Shown: positions 23,506-35,817 of the stretch, piece by piece
Layout: every line of letters starts with the position of its first letter
Position numbering within the stretch: position 1 is the first letter of the stretch
NCBI GenBank assembly: GCA_947095585.1
Contig: OX352762.1
Coordinates: 121,426,930-121,490,929, forward strand
DNA length: 64,000 bases
Reading direction: 5' to 3'
Source of the DNA: Nephrocerus scutellatus
Lineage: Eukaryota; Arthropoda; Insecta; Diptera; Pipunculidae
Notes under the pieces: model-generated
The model's database searches: none
What the model saw: only the letters and a program-made list of their open reading frames with translations
Told to the model about the DNA's origin: nothing
Translations under genes and position numbers: made by a program

Positions 23506-24899
23506 TGGCAGTTGGGCCAGAAGCATTTATGAAAATGCACCAAGGTTTGCAGAACACATAGAAGGAATATTCCAACCGAAGTTATAGTGGACAGTATTGA
23601 AATACTACCTGTTATTATTGAGCAAGAAATAATAGCAATTCCACTAGATACGTTAGCTGAAGTTAAGAGAGAAATAAAAACTAATATAGCTCCAAAAATT
23701 GCTCTTGGCTTTGACCTTATAACTGGACAAATAAAATACTCAGAAAACTATCAAGAAAGGCAACAATTAAAATAACTAATTTGATTAATGCATCATTCAG
23801 ACTGAAATACGTAGTACAGTTATGGTAGGTGGCTGAAGTTATTATGATTCATTAACCAGGTAAACCACCCCATGAAACACCATCATATACATTATTTCGA
23901 AACTGTTTAAGAAACTCTTACTAAAAAGATTAAAACCTATAATCGCAGAGATAAATCTTATCCCACATCATCAATTTGGATTCAGAAATCAATAATCCAC
24001 GATTGACCAGGTTCATCGAATCACTAAGGTCACTGAATAATCGCTTGAAGAGAAAAAAATCTGTTCAATAATATTTTTGGATGTAGCCCATGCTTTTGAT
24101 TAAGTCTGGCATGAGGGGTTGAATCGCAAGCTCAAGCTACAATTTCCAGCGCAGTACTCAGAACGACTACAATCTTATATATCAGAAAGATTCTTCAGAA
24201 TCAAGCAAGGGAAAGCCTATTCTGACCTAAAGAAAATTCAAGCAGGTGTTCCACAAGGCAGTGTACTAGGACCAAACCTTTACCATCACTGTATCACTGT
24301 ACTCTTTCTTACTTACGTTCAATGAAAATATTGTTGCTACATTGGCTGATGATATTGCATTTATAGCTATTGGCGAATCAACAGAAAAATTACAAATCGC
24401 TATTGCCGAAGGTCAACGCTGGACTATAAAGTGGCTTATCTAATTAAACGAAAACCACACCTGTGCATATTAATTTTACCAACAAATATATCCGGCACAA
24501 GGCAGTGTATAACAATGATCAAGTTTTTCCGTAGGCGAATAAAACCAAATATCTAGGTATGACTCTAGATGACAAGCTCAGGTGGAAGCCACATGTTAAG
24601 AAAAAACAAGAAGAGATGAAACTGAAATACAGATAGATGTATTGGTCAATAGGTATAGATACTCCGCCCTATCAGTATAAAACAAGCTTCTGCCTTACGA
24701 ACAAGTCCTTCGGCCGGTATAGACTTACCAATTAAACTCTGGAGTTGTGCCAGCCAAAGTAACAGAAATATAACACAGCGCTTCCAGAATAAAGTACTAC
24801 GTGACATCGTCGGTGCCCCGTGGTACATTCGAAACAAGTAAATGTAGTTTGTTATTTGGTAATCATCGCCAAAATATCTGTTTTTGAGGTCGGCGCTAT

Positions 24900-25372
24900 T
24901 TTTAGGAATTTTCTTGTTTCCACGCTTCACATTTGCCACACGCTACTCGCAACACGCGTCAAAAGCTGGATATAAAAATGGGCCCCTGACATTGAACCGC
25001 TCACCAAATGTCAGCCCTCTAGGTCGTGCGAAAGGTGGTTAAAAAAGACCTTAAAATACGAGAAAATGGCGTGATTTCTAACCATCACACGTATCATACG
25101 CAAAACGTGACACGCGTCGTATATGGAATATAAAAAATGCTATTTTGGACTTAGATGCTCAAAATTTCAACTCTCTAGGTCGTGTGGAAGGTGGTTAAAA
25201 AGGACCTCAAAGTGATCGAAAATACAGAAAAAAGGGATTGTAACCAAATATATATTTTTTGAATATAAGTGTCGATTCTATATTTTGCTGGGTGGCTGAG
25301 GTAATCAATTGGTGGTGAGCGGAAGGTCAGTTGGATGGGGTAGCCGGGAAACGCCGGGTATTTCCACTAGTT
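24900..25372 (+). repeat. Dispersed repeat with an internal 156-bp tandem unit and GC-rich end
   Basis: AGGTCGTGCGAAAGGTGGTT at 25021 recurs at 25177 (AGGTCGTGTGGAAGGTGGTT). Adjacent CACGCGTC and GGATATAAAAA blocks repeat with similar spacing. The end at 25330-25372 reads GCCGGGAAACGCCGGGTATTT then CTAGT. An inverted related piece lies at 45010-45100. No protein-coding capacity. Confidence 0.6.
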
Positions 25373-25463
25373 TGAAACAAAATAGGAAAAATTGAAAAAC
25401 CGTAGAAAATTAAGTTAAAAACATATGACTTAGTAGTTTATATTAGATCGCTATTAATAATTT

Positions 25464-25466
<3 letters not shown>

Positions 25467-25518
<52 letters not shown>
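25467..25518. repeat. (TA)n microsatellite
   Basis: About 52 bases of perfect AT/TA alternation. It is followed at once by TTCTGACCGGGCAACGCCGG, another GC-rich repeat end of the family seen at 25345. Confidence 0.95.
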
Positions 25519-25520
<2 letters not shown>

Positions 25521-26110
25521 CTGACCGGGCAACGCCGGAAAATTAGCTAGTATTATAATTAATGGTAGAATTGAGCAGCAATAGAGTACTACCCACAGTA
25601 TATATTTTCAGATTACAACTCATATAAGTGTACCAAGTTTGGTTATAATTTATTTACGCGTTCCAGAGTTACGCTCATATTCATACATACTTCCCTTTAT
25701 ATATGTACTAGATGTTCCCGGGCGCTTTGCTACACGCATACATGAACCAATTTTATCCTCTTCCTATCGCGGGGAGGGGGTGTACTATAGGTTATAACCA
25801 TAGAGAAATAAGCACTAACCACATAGTCTTAGTCTTTCTATGAGCAGCCATAGTACGTACAAAACAGAGCAAAGAATGCAGCGCAGCACATAGAACACAG
25901 TCATTATGATGCCGCTATATAGGTAGATACATTGACTAAAATATAAATATAAATGTATGCTTATATGCTATGATATTAATAGTACCGAGTCTATAGTTCT
26001 CTGGGTAGTAAATGGGTGGAGGGTCGTCAGTGAGCGTACGGGGTCAGCCGGTGTAGGGTCAGTGGGCTAGTGGTCAGTTGGGAAGGGCAGCCGGGAAACG
26101 CCGGGTAATT
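25519..26110. repeat. Cluster of GC-rich repeat ends
   Basis: Three termini occur in 600 bases: GACCGGGCAACGCCGG at 25524, TACTAGATGTTCCCGGGCGC at 25707 (a left end) and GCAGCCGGGAAACGCCGGGT at 26088 (a right end, preceded by repeated GGTCAGT motifs). The stretch 25707-26108 could be one complete short element. No coding capacity. Confidence 0.5.
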
Positions 26111-27112
26111 GACTATAATTGTAGCAACCGCCTTTAATATAATTTTCAATTAAATTTTCGCTATTATTATATTCATTCTAAAATAACTTTCTATTCTAAA
26201 CGGACCTTGCTTGCATTATTTTCACCTTTTGGTTATTATAGATATAAACAAATAAGATTCGTAATAGAAATGTTGTAAGCGAGACGCATTTTATTCTAAA
26301 CAAACCAATCAACAATTAGTGGTATAAATAGGTGTATGTGGTGTGGACATCATTCCTGAGGTAGGTCACGTAGCACACCAAATAGTCTGTTTACGTGTTT
26401 ACTTCTCTGTAGCAAGGACAACAAGTACATTAAGTAGACGTTAGGGCAAAATAGTGAACGGAATAAACATTTTATCATGACGACGTCAGAAAGTTCCTTG
26501 AAAATATGAAAATGGATCTACCTACTATTGTGTTTATTGAATGCTAAATGCTTATTATGTTGAAACATACCGATTGTTATGATATGTTTGTCATAACGAC
26601 GGTGAGTAAAAATTGAGTTTCATATTATAAGATTGGGTTGTGATGTCAATAATATGATATTTTTGTTCTTAAATTACCATTAAGAGAACGCTAATGCTCT
26701 ATTATGACGGAGTATTGTACTTCTAGTCAACTAGCAGATTGAAGTAATTAAAGGAAAATCATTGTGAAATTATTCAACACTATTGGAAACTAGTCACATC
26801 GTTTAAAAGGTGTAATTTTTAATAGTGGCGATTTGAATGACTTTTCAAGGGTGCTTCGTGGTCGAAAAGAAATTCAAATTTGAGGGTCCGTAGCTGTGGA
26901 AATTATACAAACCAATAGAACGCATATTCGAGAGAAAACCCGAGGGCAAAAGTCACAACCGGCGGTCAGCCGAATAACACAGAATACTTCAGAAATGCAT
27001 GTGGCCGCAACTATCTCTGACTGGTGCAAGTGCGATCAAACCTCCACTTGGTGGCCGCTGGTAATTTTCCTCCAGTACAGTACAGGCCCGTAAAAAACCA
27101 TATAATAATAAT
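26111..27112. other. AT-rich DNA, nothing recognised
   Basis: A 65-codon frame at 26896 has no recognisable domain. The stretch ends in a short (AAT)n run at 27102-27113 that abuts the RTE-like element. Confidence 0.5.
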
Positions 27113-27114
27113 AA

Positions 27115-28300
27115 TGTTGCGTACCGAGCAATGCAACAATTTCATAGAAGGATGGCACGCGATGATGAATGCTCAGAAGATATGAAAAACAGTTCAACGG
27201 CGAAAGAAAGCAGCCCGGGAGAAGAATCTCTTCCGTGAACTAGAACAGAACAGAGAGCGAGGACCGCACCAGGCGCGTAAGTTAAAGTTATACCAAAGAG
27301 TCTGCAGTATGACGCGATATACACCGCGTTATACATACTGCAAGGACAAAAAGGGTAATCTGATCGCTGATATTAAAGGCATCTTAGAGCGATGGAAAGA
27401 GCACTTTCATGAGTTGCTAAATGGTCAGCTAACTGAGGAATTGGAGGCTCCACCAATGACCGAAGACCACACTATGCTGCCGCCACAAAGCATAGACGAA
27501 ATTAGCAGAGCGATAAATCGGCTCAAAAATAATAAGGCCCCGGGATCTTAGGAGGCCCCGCAATACACCAAGCAATTCATGAATGGGAGGAAGAAGCGAT
27601 GCCAGAAGACTGGCGAACAGGCATCCTGAGCCCCATACTAAAGAAAGAAAATATTACAACCAGCTGAAATTATCGTGGTATATCGTTTTTGAGTACCGCA
27701 AATAAGATTTTCTCCTCTAACCTTCAAGAAAGGATAGCCCCATACGCCAAAGTCATCATTGGTTCATACCAGTGTGGCTTCATCGCAGGCAAATCAACAA
27801 ATGATCAGATTTACACCCTTAGGCAGATGATGGAAAAATGTCTTGAGTTTCCATACTCACTACAACATCTTTTTATAGACTTTAAAGCCGCCTATGATAG
27901 CATAGCCAGAGTAGAACTTTATAAAGCCATGCGAGAACTCGGCATCCCAGATAAACTGACACGACTATGTAGTTTGACCATGACCAATGTTATAAGCCAA
28001 GTAAAAATATCCGGATCACTATCAAGCCCATTCAACATCTATAACAGGCTCCGACAAGTGGATGGACTGGCCTGCGTCCTCTTCAACCTGGCGTTGGAGA
28101 AAGTGATCCGAGACTCTGACGTAACGGCGTCCATTCAGATACTGGCTTACGCAGATGATATTGACAGCCCACTTGGACAGATAGTGTTCGCCCAAAAAAT
28201 TCCAATGAAATTGCATCAGCGATCAAGACGTTTATTTCGACATTTTTCAAATGTATGCCCAGCTTGGAACTGGAAAGAAGAATCAGGTAATTGCTTGTAG
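27115..28300 (+). mobile_element. RTE-like non-LTR retrotransposon fragment (RT domain)
   Basis: The 5' part (27115-27300) matches the linker at 52920-53100. Then follow LERWKEHFHELLNGQLTEE (about 27390) and INRLKNNKAPGS (27510). The main frame 27689-28300 holds YQCGFIAGKSTNDQIYTLRQM, the motif A block LFIDFKAAYDSI, a motif B region with RQVDG in place of the usual RQGD, and LAYADDID with both active-site Asp. Three frame breaks separate the blocks and the C-terminus is absent. I assign it to RTE-like elements on the FIDFKAAYDS and YADDID signatures. Confidence 0.8.
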
Positions 28301-30277
28301 GCTCCCGGGTATTACCATTTTAAATGTAACCAGTCAAAGCGCTTTATACTGCAGACGATGAAGTCTGGTTAATTTATGGTGCAGAATGAGATTTTTTATA
28401 AATTTGATCTAGGAGCTCCAAGATCTGTACTTAAGGCTGGAAGAGAAATCTCGGCCATGAAAATTAAAGTTATCCGTATGGGCGTTCCAATTAAAAAAGA
28501 AAAAGGATATTAAAAAGGTGTTGGGGCACTTCATTTCGGTGAAAATTGGGGAAAATCAGAGAGGCTAATCATTTTTTGAGCTTTAAACAGTTTTCTTCGG
28601 TTTTCTTAAACTGCTCAAAGAAGAGTTTTGATTTTACACCCTCATATATAGTGTATCCCTTGCACCTTCCGACTACCATATTTTTCATTGGAAAAATGAC
28701 TCTATTTATGGAGTAAAGTTGACTTTAAAGGACATCTGTAATAACAGCTAAAGTTTTACGCCCTCCAACAATAACATACCTTGCTTGAATTGCAATTTTC
28801 TACACGAGCAATTCTACAGCAAAGATCTATTCCATTCAGTATCACTTGATTATCACTAACGTCCCCCACTGGCCGTTGCATTAAACAAAGACAATCCATA
28901 TCCACTAAGTATCAAGAGAATCCTTATTACACATCTGCACCTGTTGTTCAAAAGATATTAACTTTTCCAATAATACAAAATAAGCTATGCTTCTTTTTAA
29001 AAATATTTACCTAATTTGTCATCAAATTCTATTAATTATTATTATTATGAATTAAAAAACTTAAGACTTAATTAACACGAAATTTCGCAGACCACCCACC
29101 CGTTCTCTAAATTTAAATCTAAATCATTTCACTTACATCGAATTCATCGCAAAATTGTGCGCCTTGACACATTGAAATTTTAATCGCGTATAATTTTAAT
29201 TAAATTTTCATATAAAATTGATGTTATCGCATTTTTAAAAATAAATAAACACATCAGCAATTTTATTGTCTGCAAAGAAAGAATCAGTCGCCGCGTCTTC
29301 AGTTCTACTGATGACGAAGATCATCCTGAGAACAAAGTCATTAATTTGTAATAAAACTTACAATTGCACTTTGTATCGAGAGAAAGTGTTGGTATCTATT
29401 GCACCAATTACGGTGGGATATTGATGGATGAAAGGATTCTCTTTTTTACTTCGGCAAGACAAAGGATAGTGGGACATAAGAACACTTAGTGTCAAGGGCG
29501 CTTGAACAATGTAGTCACGGAGTAAATTTATGGCAGGCACAACAACTGTTGTGGATTACCGATGTGATTTTGTTGGCGGCCTATAAATGTGTGAAGAAAC
29601 GTGACAAGGTGACATGCGACACACGACATGCGTGCGTCAGCAATGACTTTCTACTTTCCTTCGTCTTATCTCGACCTTTATTCAACTGAAATTGTTCTGT
29701 CTTTACATACCTGAAGATAGTTTTTTGTGAAACTCCTACACATTCGCTTGTAAAAAGGCGCCATAATCTTCCAAATTTAAATTCAAAGTTAAACTTAGTT
29801 AGGATATTCTCACACAACACAAAAAGAAGAATAAACACTTTTTTCGTCAATAAGTTTTGCTCCGTTCTGCCAGATACTATAAGTATCTTAGTATTTTGAC
29901 TCAATTAATATAAAGATATATGGAACAAGAAAAAAATATTCTTCATTAACAACATTTCACAATTTTGGAAAAATATTTCGCACAGAAATCGCGGTTCACA
30001 TTCGTTGATCGTTGATCGTAAGCAACTGAACAACGAGATTTTTCGCACGCACTATTCTACAGATACTCGCTCTATCTAGAACTAGAGACAGAGAGAGATC
30101 AAACAATGACGATGATGCTGCACGATTTGTTATGACTCCGATTGTTTTGAGTTGCAACTAATCTAACTGAGTGTTTGAGTGATTAACAATTTTCCCAAAA
30201 ATTTTGAGAGGAGAACAAAAAAGTTTGAGATAAAATGTGTCTGTGTGTGTGTGTTTGTGTATCTATCGGATACGTAC
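28301..30277. other. AT-rich intronic DNA, nothing recognised
   Basis: No supported exon or repeat. Short frames at 29358-29904 have no domain. It lies directly downstream (minus strand) of the donor at 30278. A (GT)n tract at 30241-30258 lies just inside the intron. Confidence 0.5.
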
Positions 30278-32152
30278 TTGTTGAACGACTATAGTTGCTC
30301 GCGGTTGCGTACATACTGCAGCTTCCATGGGATTCGGAGTCACATTTATAGCACCCGGTGGCGAACCGGTGACGGCGTTTTGTGATAATATTTGGCAATC
30401 GTCCAGATTGTCGTGCGGCGACTTGGCCGACGTCTTGAGGTGCTTCGATTTGCGGCTGTGCGGAGGGTGCATTTTTGCTTCCGAGAAGAAATCCACTCGC
30501 AGATCGGGTGGTGGGGGTGAAGTCCCGCGCAATGACCCGGTTGGACTTGTCGCTGTGGCGGCAACTAGAGCACCACCGCCGCTTGCGAACGTCGCTTGAG
30601 ATGCATGCAAAGAACTAAGACTATTGTTGTTGCTGTTGTTTTGAGTGCTGCTGCTATTGCTATTGTGGTTGTTGTTAAGCGTAGTAGTTGTTGTGGTACT
30701 AGTAGTAGTTACCATATACTGCTGATGATATTGGTTAATAGACAAATTGGCATTGGACCCGTGATGGTGTTGATGTTGATGCTGCTGATGGTGCTGATGC
30801 TTTGGCGGAATTTGATCGAATTGCGAGGCGATGTCATCGAATTTCTTCAACTCCGCGTATGCCTTGGGCGAGATACTTTGCGGGTGATCCGGTTGACTGT
30901 TGTTTTGTGATGATTTCGGAAAGAAAGCGTCCGACTTGGGGACGTATGTCTGGCTGATTACGCCGGAGCTGATTTTCTGGTGCTGCTGTGGTTCGGGACG
31001 GTTTCGTTTGGAGTTTTTGCGTGAAGGTTGATCGCCGGCGTGTAGTTCCTGTTTCGAAAGTAGCGTGTATTGCTTAAATATGTCGGCGGATTTTGGAGAA
31101 TTTCCGCCGGGTACCTGTTTTCGTTCGTACACCGAGCACGGTTCGAGATCATCAGAGTCACTGCTGCCAGTCGTGGTTGACGAATCGCCACCGCAATGTT
31201 GGTCTACCGCAAAACATTCACGCTGAATTCGCTTATAATCGAGCGCCTCACGATCGAAGGGAAACATGGTGGTATCCTTGATTTGTTCGCTGCCTCCCGA
31301 CGACGATGACGATGAATACTTTCGGCGACCGTGATGTTGTTGCTGTTGCTGTTGGGATGGCTGATGCGGATGGCCAGAGGACGGCGATAGTTGCTTCTGC
31401 TTCGATGAAAAGAAGTTCTTCTCGTTTGTGGGCGGAGCTGTTGCTGAATTGACTTTGGAATTTGACGTGAATATTGAGGAGAAAGATCTCCGAGATTCCT
31501 TCTTAGGACTGGTCTTGAAAATGCTGGCACTCGATGGGTAGCGGTTTCTGTCGGTTGTCTTAATAGTGCGGAATTTGGACGCATTCACTGAATCTCGATT
31601 TTTTTGCTTTTTGCTCGACACTCCGTGTCCGGCATTGTGATCGTCCTCAATAAAGGTGCGATCGTCGTCAGCATCGTGATCATAGTCGATGTCATTTTGG
31701 TAATTTTGAAGCCAATATGAGCTGCGACTGTTCGAACGATGCCCATCGCTGCCGCCATACGATTTATGTCTATTTCTACCGGGCGAAGTCTCCCGCCTTG
31801 AAGAGGAGCTGTTCTTGTTGCCCTCTATGAAATTGGTCGTGCGTATGCATTCGTCCCAGTGATCGCGCCTTGACTGCTGCTGCTGCTGCTGCTGGTAGTG
31901 GTGGTAGTTGATTTCCTCCTCCTCCTCCGATGGATCCTTGAACGTGAACTGAGTCAAGTTTTTGTCTGTAGTTCGTGCAGATTTCGGCGATGACGGCGGA
32001 TCAAAGGTAAAATGATTCGTAGACGCAGTTGTGCTGGGGGCAGTTCGTGGCAATCGTTCTGTTTGGTTTTTACCGCCACTGTGGCTGTGCGATGCTAGCA
32101 ATGGCGTTGTCGATGACGGTTCGGCGATGATGGAAAGCGATGACTCTTGACT
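30278..32152 (-). CDS. Exon 5 of the minus-strand host gene (625 codons, low complexity)
   Basis: The acceptor CACGCGTAG precedes SQESSLSIIAEPSSTTPLL; the donor is GTTCAACAA|GTACGT. It spans 1,875 bases, phase 0 to phase 0. Composition: acidic run SEEEEEINYHHY and a seven-Gln run near the start; basic Arg/Ser segments (KKESRRSFSSIF); Ser and Gln/His tracts; a seven-Thr tract (STTTTTTT-like), then an Asn/Ser tract; Pro-rich TSPPPPDLRVDFF near the end. Order-prone islands are DREALDYKRIQRECFAVDQH and ISPKAYAELKKFDDIASQFD. No enzymatic motif or membrane segment. A scaffold or regulatory role is possible but not shown. Frames on the plus strand here are shadows. Confidence 0.85.
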
Positions 32153-32344
32153 CTACGCGTGAGAGATGTTGACGGCGACGATGACAATGAAGAGGGGAAG
32201 AAAAGAGCAAAAGATTGTGTGTAGATGTCTATGTGTGTGCTACTAACTATAAACTGAATAATTCTAAATAACTACGTACCGCAACACAGCAGTTGGGGAC
32301 TAAGTGGTAAAAAAATCGGGAATATGAACAATTGCTTTACATAC
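32153..32344. other. Short intron of the minus-strand host gene
   Basis: 192 bases between donor GAG|GTATGT (32345) and acceptor CGCGTAG (32153). The polypyrimidine tract before the acceptor is weak, so the exact acceptor is the least certain point of this junction. Confidence 0.6.
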
Positions 32345-32502
32345 CTCAGTGCTGTCTTTGAAATTGACTTCTTGTCGGGTGTACATCGAACAGCTGGTTA
32401 GTTCCATTTCAGTGCCATCGTGTTCCGAATCAATTTGGATTGCCGTAAGGAGTGGCTCTTCCAGCGAACTGAACAGTGGTTCACTTTGTCCAGATGTGTC
32501 AC
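32345..32502 (-). CDS. Exon 4 of the minus-strand host gene
   Basis: Acceptor TATTCCATCTGCAG precedes a split Gly codon; donor GACAGCACTGAG|GTATGT. The 52 codons plus split codon read GDTSGQSEPLFSSLEEPLL, then IQIDSEHDGTEMELTS and RQEVNFKDSTE. It is acidic, with clustered Ser/Thr next to Glu/Asp. Starts in phase 1, ends in phase 0; both match its neighbours. Confidence 0.8.
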
Positions 32503-32779
32503 CTGCAGATGGAATACACGAATGTCTAATTAGTGCTTCAATGCAATCAATGTATAAAGTTTGTTTGATCCTTTGAAGATTCGGATTAATTGAGTGGGAA
32601 ATTAGTTGGCTGGTGGAATTGACTTGGAATTCGTTCGCTGATTTATGTGTCGCCCAAAACGAAGTCAAGAGATGAAGGAAACGCTTAACCAGCAGCAGCA
32701 ACTAACCGATAAGTTGGATCGGCAATGATTCCAAACTCACATAACAAAACAGTTTCAATGTCATTCCAGAATCATCTAA

Positions 32780-33695
32780 AATCCAGAAAGGCATTTTGAA
32801 ACCTCCTACGTTTGATAGTGATAGTGAATATGAAATTTTCAAGGTTCAGTTTAAAGCTGCCGTGTGTTTTAACGGATGGGCTGCTAAGGAACCACTTAAT
32901 GCTTTTATACTAGCGCTACGAGGCAATGTAGCAGATATTCCTGCTACAGATGAATCCAGACGCAGAGATAAGTTCCGGAACTATCCTGAAAGATTTGGGT
33001 TTGCAGTTCGGACAATCTTACACCAAAAAGTTATGCAAAATACAGCTACACAATAAGAGACAACAGTAAAGAGAAATAACAAAAAAGTCTTTAATTTAGA
33101 ACGAGAAATAATAAAAGTGTCGTACGAGTGGCTGTGGCTGCCTTCATTAATGCTGTTCAAGACGACGAATTAAAGTTTCATTTGATGACAACAACCAGAG
33201 GAAAATCGATGATGGCATCGAAGCAGCTAAAGCAATGTTTGTCTTTGAATTTTGTTAGATTGCGCAAGGGGGAAACTGAGGACAAGGCACGAGTAAAAGC
33301 CCTAATTGAAGGGAGATAAGACAATCAAACACTAAAGGCTTTCGACACAACAAAAATAAAGATTCGGTTATCCATCAAGGTGCTTTAGGTTTCAAAACCT
33401 GGTCTTTTTATTCGGGATTGCAAGGAACTAAACACCCAAATAAAGAAGAGTCTGGTAAGATTACGTTGAACAGACGCACTACAGTTGAATAAGGCGAATC
33501 AATCGGCTTATACAACCTTTGCAAAGCAAATGCTGAAGAAGACAAGGGGAAATATCCCAGGGTCAGAGTACGCTGTGGCAATATTGGAAAGGATTGCAGA
33601 ATTTCTTATTGGAGAGAAGACCTTGTGCTTATATTCTAGATACAGGAGCTTCCAAATCAATCATAAGTCCTGAAATTTTGTCTGGAGAGCATGTA
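32780..33695 (+). mobile_element. Gypsy-type LTR retrotransposon relic (gag, protease scrap)
   Basis: LKPPTFDSDSEYEIFKVQFK and WAAKEPLNAFILALRG (32796-32930) are the start of a gypsy-like capsid domain. AVAAFINAVQDDELKFHL (33128-33180) continues it after stops. Near 33640 a frame reads ASKSII, resembling the flap of an aspartic protease (DTGASKS). No LTRs were found. It lies within the intron between exons 3 and 4 and is antisense to the host gene. Confidence 0.65.
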
Positions 33696-33699
33696 CAGT

Positions 33700-35070
33700 G
33701 AGTGACAGAGAGTGTCATGCAAGGTGCTTTGCTACATGTCTAAGAATGGTGCAGCAGAGAAGGACTGTCCATCAATTCTTGTAAAACCGTTCTAGTGCCT
33801 TTCACGAAAAGAAGACTGGTCCATTTAGAACCTATAACCATCAAAGACACCACATTAGATTATTCCAGAGAAGTTAAATATCTTGGCGCAACTTCGATAA
33901 ACGGCTAAACTGGAATTCTCATATTAAGTCCACCATCGAACGCACCACTAGGACCTTGTGGGCCAGTAGAAGCCTCTACGGCAGAACTTTGGGTCTAACT
34001 CCTAAAATGTTACATTGGATGTATACAATGATGTTTAGACCTATTATCACGTAACAAGTATCATCGTTTGGTGGCCGGAAGTTCTTGAACGGACAAAGGC
34101 AACTAAGCTTCCGAAGCTACAAATAATTGCCTGCCTATGTAAACGGGTGCCATGCGCACCTGCCCTACGACGGCATTAAAAGCTGTTGTAGGGCTGTCAC
34201 CCTTGCAAATCTTCATCAGGAAGACGACTGCTAGATGCGCTGTTAAGCTCCAACTAGAATACAGGTATAAACCGGGTGACTATGTGGGTCCCCTGAAATT
34301 TCTTGACTCAATTCCTGAAAGAGACATGTTCTGCACTATCCCCGACATTATGGTCAGGGAGCACTGTTTCGGAAGGAAATATTGGACCGGGTAAATTTGT
34401 GAAATGGTGTTTAGACACTGAGCGCTAGAGGTCTGGTCTGGTACACAGATGGATCGAAGATGGAAACTGGTGTTGGATCTTGTGTCTTTGGACCCAACAT
34501 CAAAGTTTCGATACCAATGGGAAAAAGTCCCTTGGTTTTCCAGGCATTGAGATCTGCGCCAAAATTAAAATTAAGAAATGAAGGGCGCTATATTACTATA
34601 TATCTTTTCAGGTAGCCAGGCAGCACTTAGAGCGCTGTCGTCTAATTTGATGGACCCGATATCAGTCAAAAACTGTTACGATGCACTAAAATCTCTGACC
34701 AGACACAACAAAGCGACACTCGATTAGGTCCCTGGTCATCAGGGAGTTGCAGACAACGAATCTGCAGATGAACTAGCTAGGGCTGCCTCGTAGTCTACGT
34801 TCATAGGACCTGAACCCTACTGTGTTGTCAACTGGGCTGCCGCCACAGCACTGATAAATTGTTGGGAACACAAACTTCGTCTGGCTCACTGCGAAAGTAT
34901 CCCGGGGCTTAGGTAATCCAAACAATAAATCAGGCCCTTTCTTATAAGGAAATCCTTAATTTTAAAAGGGATAGCATTAGGTAGTGAGGTTTATTTTAGG
35001 TCATTGTGGCTTGCCACCTTAACAATATTGGTGTGGGCTCAGAGACAGAATGTAGGTTCTGCTCGGAGGA
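33700..35070 (+). mobile_element. LOA/I-group RNase H retrotransposon fragment (family A, copy 1)
   Basis: Blocks in order: LSINSCKTVLVPFTKRR and REVKYLGAT (RT thumb, about 33755-33885), MLHWMYTMMFRPIIT (34008-34050), LKAVVGLSPLQIFIRKTTAR (34170-34230), YTDGSKMETGVGSCVFGP (34442-34495; first RNase H Asp), then VPGHQGVADNESADELARAAS (34730-34790). The same family is at 37065-39400 and 41465-42620. The frame is broken many times, and the catalytic RT core lies upstream of this truncated copy. It follows the gypsy relic directly. Confidence 0.75.
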
Positions 35071-35815
35071 TGAAGAGTCATCATTCATTAAATAAGTGTC
35101 TCCCAGCAAAATTACAGACCGGCGAAACAAAAATGTTCAGTGGTTTCACGAATTACAGTTCAGCTGAAAGATCATTGGAGAAATGAGCAGGTCAGAGAAA
35201 AACAGGAGCGTTTTAATTAAATTGCTCCAATATTTCAATGAATGGAGTTAGGAGGAATACCGCAGTGCTTCGAGATTGAAATAGCAAGTCCTGCTGTAAA
35301 AAGTGACTATACTCATTGCAACTAATTGAGAATGGAAAATGGACTGCTGGTAAGGCAATGGAAATCTGCCGATGGTCAGAACACCATATCATACTCATAA
35401 ATTCGGTGAACGAGGTTCTTCACGAAATTCAGGAGAACATTTTGGCTTTAAGAAGGAAATAAATCGATTCTTTTGAATCAATTGCCGTATAGCTGTTGAA
35501 ATCTGGTGCCGAATGTGTGATAAATGTGCTATTGGAAGAGGACCGCAATAACCAACTAGAGGGAAAATGCATCGATACAAGGTTCCGGTATATTAATTGA
35601 GAAAGTTCCAAAGGTAGCCGATCGAACACCAAAAGGATGATTAATATTCACGCAGCAGTAAGGAATAACATTGTGAATAGTAGTGAGACATACGTTTGAG
35701 AAGTAAATAAATAATCACTAGTGTTAAATTGTGAACTTTTGCTATTTATGCTATTTGTTAATTAAAGTTATAATGTGAATTCATAAAGTTGTTTTGTGTT
35801 TTTTACCCAATCCTT
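35071..35815. other. Intronic DNA, nothing recognised
   Basis: No protein match or repeat seen, apart from a possible continuation of the family A 3' region up to about 35180 (CRFCSEDE-like). It borders exon 3. Confidence 0.4.
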
Positions 35816-35817
35816 AC

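Larger units (their letters stand above)
22405..24850 (+). mobile_element. Decayed jockey-clade retrotransposon (endonuclease and RT)
   Basis: Endonuclease: LIIGGDFNVKNTHWRSR (22427-22475) and, after an inserted fragment, ELSSDHYPILKLSENI (about 22810-22860) with the SDH motif. A linker-like AVGPEAFMKMHQG lies near 23510. RT: KIQAGVPQGSVLGPNLY (about 24233-24285), then frameshifted active-site, KYLGMTLDDKLRW (about 24548-24586) and thumb blocks to about 24850. Stops and frameshifts are numerous. It is a different, much older lineage than 11586-14678. It carries two oddities: a nested LOA-like 3' end and an internal duplication of RT sequence. Confidence 0.75.

Noticed and set aside
30327..30910. 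Plus-strand open frames of 90 and 104 codons
   Set aside because: They are antisense shadows of the 625-codon minus-strand exon, made open by its repetitive Gln/Asn/Thr codons. No domain or splice logic of their own.
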